Assembly (NCBI GenBank): GCA_023910675.1
Contig: JAAVWC010000009.1
Location: forward strand, 62,001-126,000
Direction of reading: 5' to 3'
DNA length: 64,000 nt
From: Gemmatimonas sp.
GTDB taxonomy: Bacteria > Gemmatimonadota > Gemmatimonadetes > Gemmatimonadales > Gemmatimonadaceae
Shown here: piece after piece, positions 55,734 to 64,000 of the stretch
Layout: the number at the start of each line of letters is the position of its first letter
Numbering within the stretch: position 1 is the first letter of the stretch
Made by a program: the position numbers and the translations under genes
Notes under the pieces: generated by a model
Database searches by the model: none
Seen by the model: the letters and a program-made list of their open reading frames with translations, nothing else
Told to the model about the DNA's origin: nothing

Positions 55734-56400
55734 TCATGAAGAGGCGGTCTGCTCCAGCCGGTAGCCCTGGCCGTGGATTGACTTGATGTCGATGGCGGCA
55801 CCGACGTCCGTGAGGGCTTTGCGGAGCCGCGAGACGTGCACGGAGATGCGGTTGGCGGCGAGGTCGGGACTCGTCGTACAGACGGGTGAGGATCCATTCC
55901 CGACGTGCCACTTTGGGGTAGCGTTCGATCAGCGCCGCGAAGACGTCGAACTCACGGGGGCGCAGCACCAACGGCGTCCCGTCGACTTCGACAAAGGGAC
56001 GCTCCCCCAAACGCACATTCGCAAAACGCCGCTCAGGCACCGCATACAGGCCACGCCGCCGCCGCAAGGCGCGCAGCCGCGCCAGCAACTCGGCGGGGAT
56101 GAACGGTTTCGTCAGATAATCGTCGGCTCCCTGGTCGAAACCGTAGACCATGTCCTGCGTGTCCGACATCGCCGTGAGCACCAGCGTGGGGCGTGCCCCA
56201 AGCGCCGGGATCAGGGACACACCGTCCCCATCGGGGAGCTGCCGATCGAGGACGACGATGCCAGGATCGAAACTGTTCACCACAGCCCGCGCTTCCTTGA
56301 TGCTGCGGACCGCGAGGACGTTGTAGTGACTCTGCCGGAGCAGCGCACTCAATGATTCCGCCAGATCCCTGTCATCCTCAACCAGCAAGAGGTTCATCAC
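55734..56400 (-). pseudogene. OmpR-family response regulator, one frameshift
   Basis: The receiver domain is intact (LLLVEDDRDLAESLSALLRQ, phospho-acceptor in VVLDRQLPDGDG, YLTKPFIPAELLARLRALRR), and the winged helix begins VDGTPLVLRPREFDVFAALI. The frame breaks near 55869 after WILTRLYDE; skipping one base restores DLAANRISVHVSRLRKALTD through SIHGQGYRLEQTASS, giving a normal 221-residue protein. The recognition helix lies after the shift, so the gene as read would not bind DNA. It precedes the kinase gene on the same strand. Confidence 0.82.
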
Positions 56401-56568
56401 CCGTCTCCACTGCGGTCCGTCCTATCCGTCCTAAAAGGAACGACGAAGGCGATCGATAGCACGCCCCGTCGCGCGCGGGCACTAGGACCAAGGTCTCGCC
56501 GTGGTCCCTGCTCGCGGTGAGTCTCGGGAACAGCCGAGTAGACCGTCTGGGCTGTGCCTCCCCCGAGG

Positions 56569-56601
56569 GGCTGAAACACCCCTGCAATGTGGGGGCAATA
56601 G
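56569..56601 (+). promoter_or_regulatory. Motif shared with 57893, upstream of PEP-CTERM gene
   Basis: GGCTGAAACA, CTGCAATG, GGGGCA and TAG occur in the same order here and at 57893-57924, with almost the same spacing. Each copy lies upstream of a plus-strand gene (starts at 56712 and 57980). It could be a promoter, an operator or a small RNA leader. The rest of the 56401-56711 gap shows nothing I can name. Confidence 0.4.
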
Positions 56602-56711
56602 ACTAATCTACCAAGCGTTCGCAGCAATTCCTGGTACGTCGTGCTCCAAGCTGCTGCGGGCCTTTATCCCGTGTTCAATCAAACCACCCACGCTCCAGCG
56701 AGGAATCCGTT

Positions 56712-57474
56712 ATGTGTACAACTTGGCCGATGCGATTCGCCGGCGTCGCCCTTGCGCTCTGTGTTGCGGCGCCGGTCGCGCATGCGCAAAACCTTGTGGT
56801 CAATCCGAGTTTCGAGGCCGACAACTATTCGACCTTCTCCGGATTGAATCATTCCGGTCCTGGCGCCACGTTTGTCGGCACCAATGGTCTGGACTACAGC
56901 CCGCTTGGGACCATCGCCGGCTGGACGATTGGAAGGAGCGTGGACGTCTACACGGGTCTGCCCTACACGCAAGTGGACGGAAACTCGTACCTGGATATCG
57001 TGGGTGGCGGCAACTCCGGCACGGGTGCGTTCTTCATTTCGCAGCTGCTTGCGACAACAGCCGGTCAGACCTACTCGCTCAGCTTCAACTATGGGGAGAA
57101 CGTTTCAGCTCAAGAGTGGCCAGAGCGTTGACCTTCGCGTGTCCTTGACGTCCAATGCCGGTACTGGCCCGATCGACTTTGCCCAGGCCATTTCGTGGAC
57201 GCTCCCGGCGGACGCCACCAACAACCCGCGGTGGCGGACGGCTTCGTTTTCCTTCACGGCCACTTCCGCACAGACCGAACTCCGCCTTGGTGACGAATCC
57301 GGCATCCCGCTGGGTTCGGTTTCGCCGACGTACACGGTTGGCGGCGCGGTCGTTGATAATTTCTCGGTTGTGAACGTCACCGCAGTTCCCGAGCCGCGCA
57401 ACTTCATGCTCGTAGCCGTGGGCCTCGCCATGCTGTCTGGCCTCGCGGGCGCAAAGCGCCGCCGGACGGCGTAG
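56712..57474 (+). pseudogene. PEP-CTERM exported protein, one frameshift
   Basis: The signal peptide (RFAGVALALCVAAPVAHAQN) is followed by a beta-rich domain of the DUF642/carbohydrate-binding kind (NLVVNPSFEADNYSTFSGLN, SPLGTIAGWTIGRSVDVYTG, AGQTYSLSFNYGE). The frame shifts near 57100 and goes on as FQLKSGQSVDLRVSLTSNAG through YTVGGAVVDNFSVVNVTAVP. It ends in the sorting tail VPEPRNFMLVAVGLAMLSG with the basic end KRRRTA. One skipped base gives a normal protein of about 253 residues. It should be processed by exosortase to the cell surface or matrix. The upstream shared motif may control it. Confidence 0.75.
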
Positions 57475-57979
57475 CCAACCGGGTTGGACAATCGTCTGAT
57501 CCCGCAAATTGAGGAACAGGTATCACCCGCTCCTCAATCTGCCGCTGGTGAGGCGCCGTGGTGAGCCCGCTTGCTGCTGACGCAGCCGTCTGGAGCAGCG
57601 GGGGCCGCAACGCCCGGGCTGGGCCCCGCACGGCACTGGGGACGTGGCGCTCGCCACTTCCTGGCCGCCTCCCGCGTAGCAACCCGAGCCCGGAACGACG
57701 ACGAAGTGAGGGCATACCGGCGGGCAGACGGGTGATCCGTCGCCCGCACTGGCTCGGGTGGGGACTGCCCGGTACGCCTGGGGGTCGTCGGCCTATCGGC
57801 ACGGACAGGCGAGCGCTCCGGAGCCTCTGGCACGCGTCGCGTACGGGAATGTGGAGCCTGGACGCGGGTGGCTGAGGGGCCACCCCCCGCCAGGCTGAAA
57901 CAGGTCTGCAATGAGGGGCAGTAGCATGCGTTCCAATTCGATGGACGCGTGACGTAGTCTCTGACCTGGATGCCCCCCG
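57475..57979. other. Gap without recognisable gene
   Basis: This 505-base gap begins with an inverted repeat ATTGAGGA / TCCTCAAT (57513-57540) that may end the PEP-CTERM transcript. The middle, 57545-57880, is very GC-rich with open but meaningless frames on both strands and no repeat or RNA I can identify. The second copy of the GGCTGAAACA...CTGCAATG motif is at 57893-57924. Confidence 0.5.
57893..57924 (+). promoter_or_regulatory. Second copy of the 56569 motif
   Basis: This carries GGCTGAAACA, CTGCAATG, GGGGCA and TAG in the same order as the copy at 56569, one base shorter in the middle, 56-87 bases before the start of the unknown gene at 57980. Two copies in 1.3 kb ahead of unrelated genes suggest a common control signal. 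Confidence 0.4.
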
Positions 57980-58970
57980 ATGGAAGCACCGACGATGGTC
58001 GACGTGCAGAAGGACGAACCGCAAAAAATCGAGCGGTGGGTGGTGGTGCTCGACAGTCCAGACGTTCCGCCCTCGGTGTATCAGATGCTCGTCGATGCGC
58101 GCTTGCGTGTGGTGCTGTGCGGCAGCGATCTCACGCGGCTTACGCAGCGGGCGCGCGAACTGCGGGCTGCGGGGATCGACGATGGCATGCTGGTGCCGGT
58201 GTCGGGCGATCGCACGATGTACATGCTCGCGTTGCTCGATCTTGGTGCCTGCTATCGGGTAGGACTGTACGTCGTACCGCTGAGCGTGGCGGGGACCCAT
58301 CCGTTTCCATCGGCACTGCGCCGCGCCGACCTCCCAAGCCTTTACCGCGCAGAAGGGTACAACCTCTTCGCCGCCATTCAGGAACAGCTGTGCGAACGCG
58401 GCGGCGGCTGTCTCTGCATTTTGTGGGACGACGAGACTCCGTCCGGTGCCACCGCGCGACACGACGTCGCTGACTCATTGCGTACCGTGATGCTCGAATC
58501 GGGGCGAACGCGCTCGCGTGGCGTGGCCACCGTGTTGGTGATTCCGTCGCCGGACGAAAAAGTCGAGCCGGCCATCACCATCGACGGCAATCCGCACATG
58601 TTACCGCTCATCCTTGAAAATCCGAACGCGCTGGGTACGAGCCCCTCCGCCCGGCTTCGATACGCGGAGATTCTCGAGGCGACGCTCTCGCGGCAGTTCC
58701 ACGCGACGGCCGATGTCGTATCTGTCCACTCCGAGCGTGCGGCGCACCTGCGCATGGTACTCGCTGATCCTCCACTTCTCTGAGCGCGCCGACATTCCTG
58801 CACTCCCCTTCGGCTTGCAGGACACCAGCAGCGAGGTGCGACGCTTGGCAACTGGCGCTCGCTCGTCGGGCACATATTGACGTACCATTGATGCTGTCGC
58901 TGGCGCTGGCTGAAGCGGATACGCAGGTGACACGATTGATCGGCACGTATCTGGAGCGTCGGGGCAACCG
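57980..58970 (+). pseudogene. Hypothetical protein, probable frameshifts near 3' end
   Basis: The open frame from ATG 57980 gives 267 residues ending ADPPLL. It has an N-terminal alpha/beta region (ERWVVVLDSPDVPPSVYQML, DARLRVVLCGSDLTRLTQRA) that resembles the start of an ATPase or transposition-helper fold, and a middle part IQEQLCERGGGCLCILWDDE. Beyond the stop, skipping one base near 58760 and one near 58848 continues sensibly as LILHFSERADIPALPFGLQD, EVRRLALALARRAHIDVPLM and LSLALAEADTQVTRLIGTYL. The true protein is therefore probably near 325 residues. I do not recognise the family. Confidence 0.45.
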
Positions 58971-59638
58971 TAGCCATCCGAACGGCAGGAGCTTCGAGCA
59001 GGGTGAGGAATATGCTGGCCGCGGCCAGCGCGAACTTCTTCTGGAATTCCACCTGATACCCCGCCACTTCCTCGAGCGCAGCGCGGTTTCCCGGCGCCTG
59101 GCGTTCGGCCTCAACCTGCCTCGCCGCAGCGCGCAGTTCCTGCACGGTCATGCTCCGGTCGGTGCGCGGTACGTTCACCGTTCGTCGACCACAATGCGGC
59201 AACGAACATGGCGATGGGAATGGTCATGCCGGCGATGAACGGCACGGAGAACAGCAGGATCTCGAGCCCGCGGCCGCCCGCGATGTCGCGCGATCTCGAC
59301 CTCAGCAGGAGGAACACACTCTCCAACAGGACGAGTGCCGCAACAAAGGCAACCGTCACCTGACGCAGGAGCATCCGATCACCTTCGATGAAGTTGCGCC
59401 GCTCTTCGCTGACCCGCTCGTGCAGGCCTCGGCCAAGCACGTCGGCGATGCCCGCGAGCGCGGTCGCGCTCAGCACCCGTTGTCCGCAGCCGGCGCGTTG
59501 GTCGAGTTCCCGCTCGAACAGCTGCTGCATGGCTTCACCGTGGCGGCTCCGAAGACCACGTGGCAGGCAGATCATGAGCGCGGCAAACGCGCGACTCCAC
59601 ACGCGTCGCACCAGCTGAGGCCGGGCATCCCTGCTCAT
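58965..59638 (-). pseudogene. Decayed permease with prefix domain (LptF/G-like)
   Basis: The first frame (from ATG 59638) has a prefix domain ICLPRGLRSRHGEAMQQLFE, LSATALAGIADVLGRGLHER, then membrane segments VTVAFVAALVLLESVFLLLR and FSVPFIAGMTIPIAMFVAAL. It breaks at ALWSTNGE. Another frame continues VPRTDRSMTVQELRAAARQV and YQVEFQKKFALAAASIFLTL, as in the last part of LptF/LptG-type permeases, then stops making sense near 58970. The middle beta domain and C-terminal membrane helices are missing. Prefix plus permease directly after a PadR gene is a familiar arrangement. This copy is deleted internally and truncated. Confidence 0.5.
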
Positions 59639-59979
59639 GCCCGTACCTCCAGGCCCGACAAGCGTGCACGTGCCTTACGCGCGACCGCCTCGAGGCGCAC
59701 GCACTCCGCCTCCAGCGTCTGACGTCCACCGGTGGTGAGCCGGTAGAATCGCTCCCGCCCCGAGTTGCCGACCGGACGTTCGTGTTCCTGCAGCTCCTCG
59801 ATCCACCCGAGTCGAAGCAGCTCCTCCAGCGACCCGTACAAGGTCGCGGGCCAGAGGCGAACAGCGCCATCACTGAGCGTGCGCGCGTCGTCCTGGATGG
59901 CGCTGCCGTGGCGCGGGCCGGCGGCCAGGGACAGGAGGATGTAGAGCCAGTTGGTCTTCATCGGGACTTGAGAGTTCAT
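59635..59979 (-). CDS. PadR-family transcriptional regulator
   Basis: The product has 114 residues (or 108 from the Met at 59961, which begins the domain MKTNWLYILLSLAAGPRHGS). It has a winged helix with LWPATLYGSLEELLRLGWIE and the wing region GRERFYRLTTGGRQTLEAEC, followed by a short dimerisation helix. PadR proteins repress adjacent transporter or membrane-protein genes. The stop overlaps the start of the permease remnant (ATGA), so it formerly controlled that operon. A strong dyad lies just upstream. Family assignment is firm; the ligand is unknown. Confidence 0.88.
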   Translation of the reverse strand: MNSQVPMKTNWLYILLSLAAGPRHGSAIQDDARTLSDGAVRLWPATLYGSLEELLRLGWIEELQEHERPVGNSGRERFYRLTTGGRQTLEAECVRLEAVARKARARLSGLEVRA

Positions 59980-59993
59980 GCGATACCATAGAA

Positions 59994-60015
59994 TACTATG
60001 CTCTAATAGTATTGA
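59994..60015 (-). promoter_or_regulatory. Inverted repeat at padR promoter
   Basis: AATACTAT-GCTCTA-ATAGTATT is a perfect 8-bp dyad with a six-base spacer, 15-36 bases upstream of the padR start. It overlaps minus-strand promoter-like hexamers (TTGATC and TATTCT, spacing about 18). It is a good candidate for PadR self-repression. Confidence 0.55.
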
Positions 60016-60106
60016 TCAAGACTGTAGCTGTCAATCCGGGTGAGTCCCGCGGCATCGTCCGTGTGCGCCACTTCAAGTTACCGTATATTGCGCTACTTTT
60101 TAGCAC

Positions 60107-60793
60107 ATGATACGATCCACGAGCACCGGCACAGCAAAGCCTGGCGACCAGCTCACGCGCTTGGGGTTTTCGCCGACGACCGTTGCACTGCTGCGTTTTC
60201 TCCTCGTGCACGCCGACGAACCCATCCACCTCCGGGGGCTCCAGCAGGCGCTGGGAGCTGGGAGCCGCTCACTGCAGCGGGATCTGGCCACACTGATGGC
60301 GCTTGGCGCGCTGCAGCAGAGCACCGGCGCTGGTCGGCGTATCGACTATGTCGTTGACAAGGGGTGGGCGCTGTGGCCGGCACTCCGTGCGCTGGTGATC
60401 GGGCTGACCCCGCCCTCGTGGCTCATTCGGGATGCGCTCCGGACCGTCGACGGCATCGACGCCGCCTTTGTCTACGGGTCAACAGCCCGCGGCACGGCGA
60501 ACGCGGACAGCGACGTCGATGTCTTCGTGCTTGGCAACGAGGTGGACACGCGCGCGTTGCACCGGGGATTACAGTCGGTGGCCATGCTGACCGGGCGGCC
60601 GGTCAACCCGGGTATCTTCACCTATCGCAAGCTCGCCGAGGGGCTCGGTCGCCCGGATGCGTCCACGCGCCGGTTCCTTCGCGAGGTCCTGGCGGGTCCC
60701 AAGACGTGGGTGGGCGGATCGGTGAGCGCGCTCGAGCCGTTGGCGATTGCGAGCGACGCCGCCTTCTCGCCGCCAGTGGAGTATGCGCCATGA
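60107..60793 (+). CDS. HTH-nucleotidyltransferase (MNT-type antitoxin)
   Basis: This 228-residue protein has an N-terminal winged helix (LSPTTVALLRFLL region, then LRGLQQALGAGSRSLQRDLA), so it may bind its own promoter. The C-terminal nucleotidyltransferase domain has GSTARGTANADSDVDVFVLG (GSxxRG...DxDV, catalytic carboxylates). In MNT-HEPN toxin-antitoxin modules the nucleotidyltransferase adenylylates or otherwise silences the HEPN ribonuclease. The stop overlaps the HEPN gene start (ATGA at 60790), so the two are coupled. It is divergent from padR. Confidence 0.8.
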   Translation: MIRSTSTGTAKPGDQLTRLGFSPTTVALLRFLLVHADEPIHLRGLQQALGAGSRSLQRDLATLMALGALQQSTGAGRRIDYVVDKGWALWPALRALVIGLTPPSWLIRDALRTVDGIDAAFVYGSTARGTANADSDVDVFVLGNEVDTRALHRGLQSVAMLTGRPVNPGIFTYRKLAEGLGRPDASTRRFLREVLAGPKTWVGGSVSALEPLAIASDAAFSPPVEYAP

Positions 60794-61371
60794 TCTCTCG
60801 AAAGGCAGGGCGCGGAGGGTCACGCCGCGACACCGCAGCTCAGGGCGTCAACGCATTACCACTTCCGCCGAACGATGCAGCACGACTGCAAACTCCGGTC
60901 GCACCGGGGTGGGTGGAGCCATTGCCCGCTCGTGTCGAATGGATACGTGACCGACTGGAGCGTGTCGCGTTCTCGCGGGTGGAAGTGGCGAACAAGTGGC
61001 GGAAGGTCAAGGCCAAGGCCGATGATGCCGCCCAGAACGTGAGCGCCGATACCGCCCTCGGTGCCGCCTATGATGCAGGTCGCATCGCCTGCGAGGCCGT
61101 GCTGGCCTGTCATCACGTGCGTGTCCGTAGTGGCCATGGCCACCATGAGCGGGTCTTCAGTGCTGTCGCGGCGTTCGAGATCGCGGGGTGTGCCAACCTT
61201 GTTGCCGACTCCGAGGAGGTTCGGATTGCTCGCCACGAGAGCGAGTACGGCAGTGAGCTGGCGACCGATGAGGACGTGCGGCATGCCCGTGCGTGGATGG
61301 ATCGCTCCCTGCCGGTCCTGCGATCAGCCCTCGCGAAACTCGACCCGGAACTCGCGCCATACCTTCCGTAG
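60790..61371 (+). CDS. HEPN-domain protein, probable toxin of MNT-HEPN pair
   Basis: This 193-residue helical protein has an N-terminal basic extension (about 1-45) and a HEPN-type domain: RIACEAVLACHHVRVRSGHG followed by HHERVFSAVAAFEIAG. An R-x4-H arrangement (RSGHGH) fits the HEPN ribonuclease motif. The last part (ATDEDVRHARAWMDRSLPVL, RSALAKLDPELAPYL) is helical. Toxins of this kind cut RNA when freed from the nucleotidyltransferase. The coupled upstream gene and the second toxin-antitoxin pair just downstream fit an accessory region. The catalytic residues are inferred from pattern. Confidence 0.72.
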   Translation: MISRKAGRGGSRRDTAAQGVNALPLPPNDAARLQTPVAPGWVEPLPARVEWIRDRLERVAFSRVEVANKWRKVKAKADDAAQNVSADTALGAAYDAGRIACEAVLACHHVRVRSGHGHHERVFSAVAAFEIAGCANLVADSEEVRIARHESEYGSELATDEDVRHARAWMDRSLPVLRSALAKLDPELAPYLP

Positions 61372-61581
61372 TCGGGACGACGCGGCAAGCGACACGGGCC
61401 TTACCGAATGGTGGGGCCCGTCGCCCGACGGCGATCCACGTCGGGATCACAGAGGTACAGCGCGGCGATTCACAACAGCGCGTGGAATCCGCTGGGCGCC
61501 CGCGGTTCGGCAGAAATGGTTCACGCCGATTGGCGGTCGTCGCGCAAAATCGAAAGTCGCTGCCCTCGCACGCGCTGCGAC

Positions 61582-61881
61582 TCAGTAGTGGTAGCGCGCC
61601 TGAAGGAAGTCGATGCGATCCTCCGAGACCATGTAGACGAGGCGATGCTCCTGCGTGATTCGGCGCGACCAGACGTTGGTACCGAGTCCCTTGAGCGGCT
61701 CGGGTTTTCCGGTGCCGGCGAAAGGATCACGTATCACCTCGGCCATCAGGCCCATGATCTTCTCCGCGATTTTGGGCTGTTCGCGCACCCAGTACCGGAG
61801 GTCTTCATGACAGAGCGGATCCACCACCATCGCTCGGCGAGGCGGACGTACGGTTCCCGCCGCTTTCGGCTTTCTCGCCAT
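61582..61881 (-). CDS. yoeB: YoeB/Txe-family toxin
   Basis: This 99-residue toxin of the RelE superfamily has EDLRYWVREQPKIAEKIMGL near the N-terminus and the family hallmark C-terminal half DPFAGTGKPEPLKGLGTNVW then SRRITQEHRLVYMVSEDRI, ending ARYHY. The late Glu/His/Tyr residues (EH, YHY) are those used by YoeB to cut mRNA at the ribosome. It has a 15-residue basic extension at the start. It sits nine bases after the yefM antitoxin gene. The assignment is firm. Confidence 0.9.
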   Translation of the reverse strand: MARKPKAAGTVRPPRRAMVVDPLCHEDLRYWVREQPKIAEKIMGLMAEVIRDPFAGTGKPEPLKGLGTNVWSRRITQEHRLVYMVSEDRIDFLQARYHY

Positions 61882-61890
61882 GCAGAGACG

Positions 61891-62175
61891 TCAGTCGGCG
61901 GACGCCACCTCGAGCATCGCGCGCAGCGCCTCGAGCGACGTCGGATCGTTGGCACGCGTTTCTGCGCGCGTAAGCGCCGCCAACAGTCGCGCAGCGTTCT
62001 TTGGCGACCGAAGCAGGTGCGCGGTCTCCTGGAGGCTCTTGAGTTCAGCCGCGGGGATGAGCGCCAGATCTTCGTGTCCCCGACGCTGCAGGATCACCGG
62101 CTCCTGTGAGCTCTCTACCTCGTCCCAGACCTCGGCGAGGTGCTCGCGAAGATGACTGTAGGTCGTAGTCGTCAT
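61891..62175 (-). CDS. yefM: YefM/Phd-family antitoxin
   Basis: This 94-residue antitoxin has an N-terminal Phd/YefM DNA-binding fold starting MTTTTYSHLREHLAEVWDEV, then EPVILQRRGHEDLALIPAAE and the helix ELKSLQETAHLLRSPKNAAR, and a flexible C-terminal tail that wraps YoeB. The start ATG at 62175 is favoured over upstream Met codons because the family begins there. The perfect TGTACA palindrome 21 bases upstream is its expected operator. It is cotranscribed with yoeB. Confidence 0.88.
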   Translation of the reverse strand: MTTTTYSHLREHLAEVWDEVESSQEPVILQRRGHEDLALIPAAELKSLQETAHLLRSPKNAARLLAALTRAETRANDPTSLEALRAMLEVASAD

Positions 62176-62195
62176 GAGGAAGACACCCGATGTAT

Positions 62196-62214
62196 TGTAC
62201 AGTACTACTGTACA
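62196..62214 (-). promoter_or_regulatory. YefM operator palindrome
   Basis: TGTACAGTA-C-TACTGTACA is a perfect nine-base inverted repeat ending 21 bases before the yefM start. TGTACA palindromes are the known YefM-YoeB operator core in Escherichia coli, so autoregulation by the toxin-antitoxin complex is expected. Confidence 0.75.
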
Positions 62215-62277
62215 GCTTTCCCGTTCGCGTGTCAATACCGGACATCGCGTTGAACCGGACGGCGCCGCCGTGCGCGC

Positions 62278-62312
62278 AAAGCGGGGCCAGTCTCTCTCGC
62301 CCGGCCCCGCTT
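62278..62312 (-). terminator. Hairpin terminator of truncated ATPase transcript
   Basis: AAAGCGGGGCC / GGCCCCGCTT forms a ten-base stem. On the minus strand it is followed by TTTGCG. It lies between the end of the ATPase remnant and the yefM promoter and would keep the two units apart. Confidence 0.6.
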
Positions 62313-62323
62313 CTCTGCTCACT

Positions 62324-62419
62324 GCCAATCGGCGTGAACCAAACCCGCCACGGAGTGTGATCCGGGGGCCCGCCAATCGGCGTGAGCCCCCACTATGTGG
62401 GGGCGCACGCCGTTTGGCG
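62324..62419. repeat. Direct and inverted repeats, possible IS end or attachment remnant
   Basis: The 14-mer GCCAATCGGCGTGA occurs at 62324-62337 and 62372-62385. The second copy begins a stem of about 24 bases (CGGCGTGAGCCCCCAC, TAT loop, GTGGGGGCGCACGCCG, extended outward by CGCCAA/TTTGGCG). Tight long stems beside short direct repeats are typical of mobile-element ends. The rest of the gap 62215-62605 has no gene; TGGCACCG repeats at about 62434 and 62490 add to the impression of element debris. Confidence 0.5.
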
Positions 62420-62605
62420 GAGCTGGCTCACGCGAAATGGCACCGTCACCGGAACCGGTGAAGGTGAAGGCACCGTCCAATCGCGTTTGGCACCGTAATC
62501 ATTCGACGGTATCGGTGTCAGTCCGAGAGCGAAATGTTCACGACCAAAGAAGGCGCATCCACACGGCGCTCCAAGAAGAGTGCCGCTCGACAGGAGCCGT
62601 ATAGC

Positions 62606-63324
62606 CTAGGCGGCGGCTACCGGATCTTCCTTCCAGTTGAGCACCTCAGCGTGCACTGATGTTCGACCATTCACACCCCGTCCAAGCTCAATTGTGATTA
62701 GTCGATCCTCAGGGAACGCCGGACTAAGCTCGAGCGCAAGGTAGTCAAAGAGTGCCCGTTCATGCACAGCAATGATTACCTGTCGCTTCTGCTCTTTCGC
62801 CAATGTTCGCAAGAGCGCGGCGAACTGCGCGATGTGCACCTCGTCCATACTCTGCACTGGGTCATCAATTAGTAGCCACGGCAAGAGTGGTTGAACGGAC
62901 AAATGCAGTGCAAGAAAGAGCGTCAGTGCTGCGGTATTCAGGTTGCCTGCGCTGAGCATCGCTCGAGGATTGCCGCCACGGCCTCCGCGCCTAAAGAGCG
63001 TTTCGAGTGCGGCCTCTACGCCACCGCCAGAACTGTTCCGTAGCGAAAACGCCGGAATAAAGGGCTCGTCTGGTGCGAGCCGGACGAACAGGTCTCTCCA
63101 GACAGCGTTGAGCGAACCGTTGAAGACCTGACGCAAGATCTCAGCTCTTGCCGTCTTCGCGGCCTTCACCATGTCCTTCATGTCAAGGATCTTCTCATCG
63201 GCTGCAGCCTGTGCCTGCTTCCAGCTTGAGAGACGCTCCTCAATCGAAACCGTTTCCCTACCGAGTCCATCTATAGTGCGCCGTTCGCGCGAGAGATCAT
63301 CAAGGTGAACCGCCCCGAGTTTCG
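62606..63324 (-). pseudogene. 3' part of SMC/Rad50-like ATPase, cut by IS element
   Basis: About 238 residues remain of a larger ATPase: a coiled-coil end (VSIEERLSSWKQAQAAADEK), the ABC signature region MLSAGNLNTAALTLFLALHL, and an extended Walker B LLPWLLIDDPVQSMDEVHIA. The final HAxxR-like segment is QVIIAVHERALFDYLALELS, followed by LITIELGRG. The N-terminal half with Walker A is absent because an IS3-family element ends at about 63325. This type of ATPase is common in DNA repair and in phage-defence loci. GC content is lower than in surrounding genes, which suggests horizontal origin. Confidence 0.7.

Positions 63325-64000
<676 letters not shown>

Noticed and set aside
56569-56601. Sigma-54 promoter upstream of the PEP-CTERM gene
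   Set aside because: The GG to GC spacing is 13 bases in both copies; sigma-54 sites need 10.
57534-57989. 151-codon minus-strand frame in the 57.5-58.0 kb gap
   Set aside because: Pro/Arg/Ser-rich with no recognisable motif and no ribosome site; likely chance in GC-rich DNA.

Overview
The window is uniformly GC-rich bacterial chromosome, dense with genes on both strands. It has no rRNA, tRNA or CRISPR that I can see. The gene content fits a Gram-negative soil or freshwater bacterium: a TonB-dependent receptor, paired M16 peptidases, PEP-CTERM proteins, many PAS/hybrid histidine kinases, a PadR regulator followed by a prefix-domain permease, and a thioredoxin fused to a YtxJ-like module. Gemmatimonadota is my best guess, but this is inference from gene style and not from a marker gene.

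Layout. 1-7 kb: a c-di-GMP-type EAL/HDOD protein cut by the window edge, hslR, an OmpR-type regulator, ridA back to back with a D-serine dehydratase/D-threonine aldolase-like gene, and frameshifted ybaK and dinB. 6.8-10.1 kb: a bicarbonate-uptake operon (SbtA permease, SbtB-like PII protein, a beta-carbonic anhydrase with an internal deletion, and a NhaR-type LysR regulator). 10-20 kb: sensor kinase, P1B-type ATPase, PEP-CTERM protein, diguanylate cyclase, acyl-CoA dehydrogenase, sppA. 20-28 kb: exported protein, TonB receptor, pilin-like protein, persulfide dioxygenase-rhodanese, HTH protein, a decayed kinase, argJ. 28-39 kb: CheB-CheR-PAS fusion overlapped by a hybrid kinase, amidase, ATP-grasp enzyme, chemoreceptor. 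39-50 kb: M1 aminopeptidase, thioredoxin-YtxJ, exonuclease, MFS transporter, flavoprotein, M16 pair. 50-57.5 kb: small exported proteins, HEAT-repeat protein, a regulator/kinase pair and a second PEP-CTERM gene. 57.5-64 kb: an accessory region with broken genes, PadR, MNT-HEPN and YefM-YoeB toxin-antitoxin pairs, and an ATPase truncated by an IS3-family element that runs off the right edge.

Two patterns cut across the window. First, a family of about 190-bp imperfect inverted repeats occurs three times, each time filling the gap between two convergent genes and beginning at or next to their stop codons. Within copies 1 and 3 the two arms match each other even where the copies differ, which suggests a conserved long RNA or DNA hairpin acting as a two-way terminator or mobile non-coding element. 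Second, nearly every broken gene is repaired by skipping a single base, including eight times in dinB. That points to insertion-biased sequencing error more than to ordinary gene decay, so the frameshifted genes may be intact in the organism.
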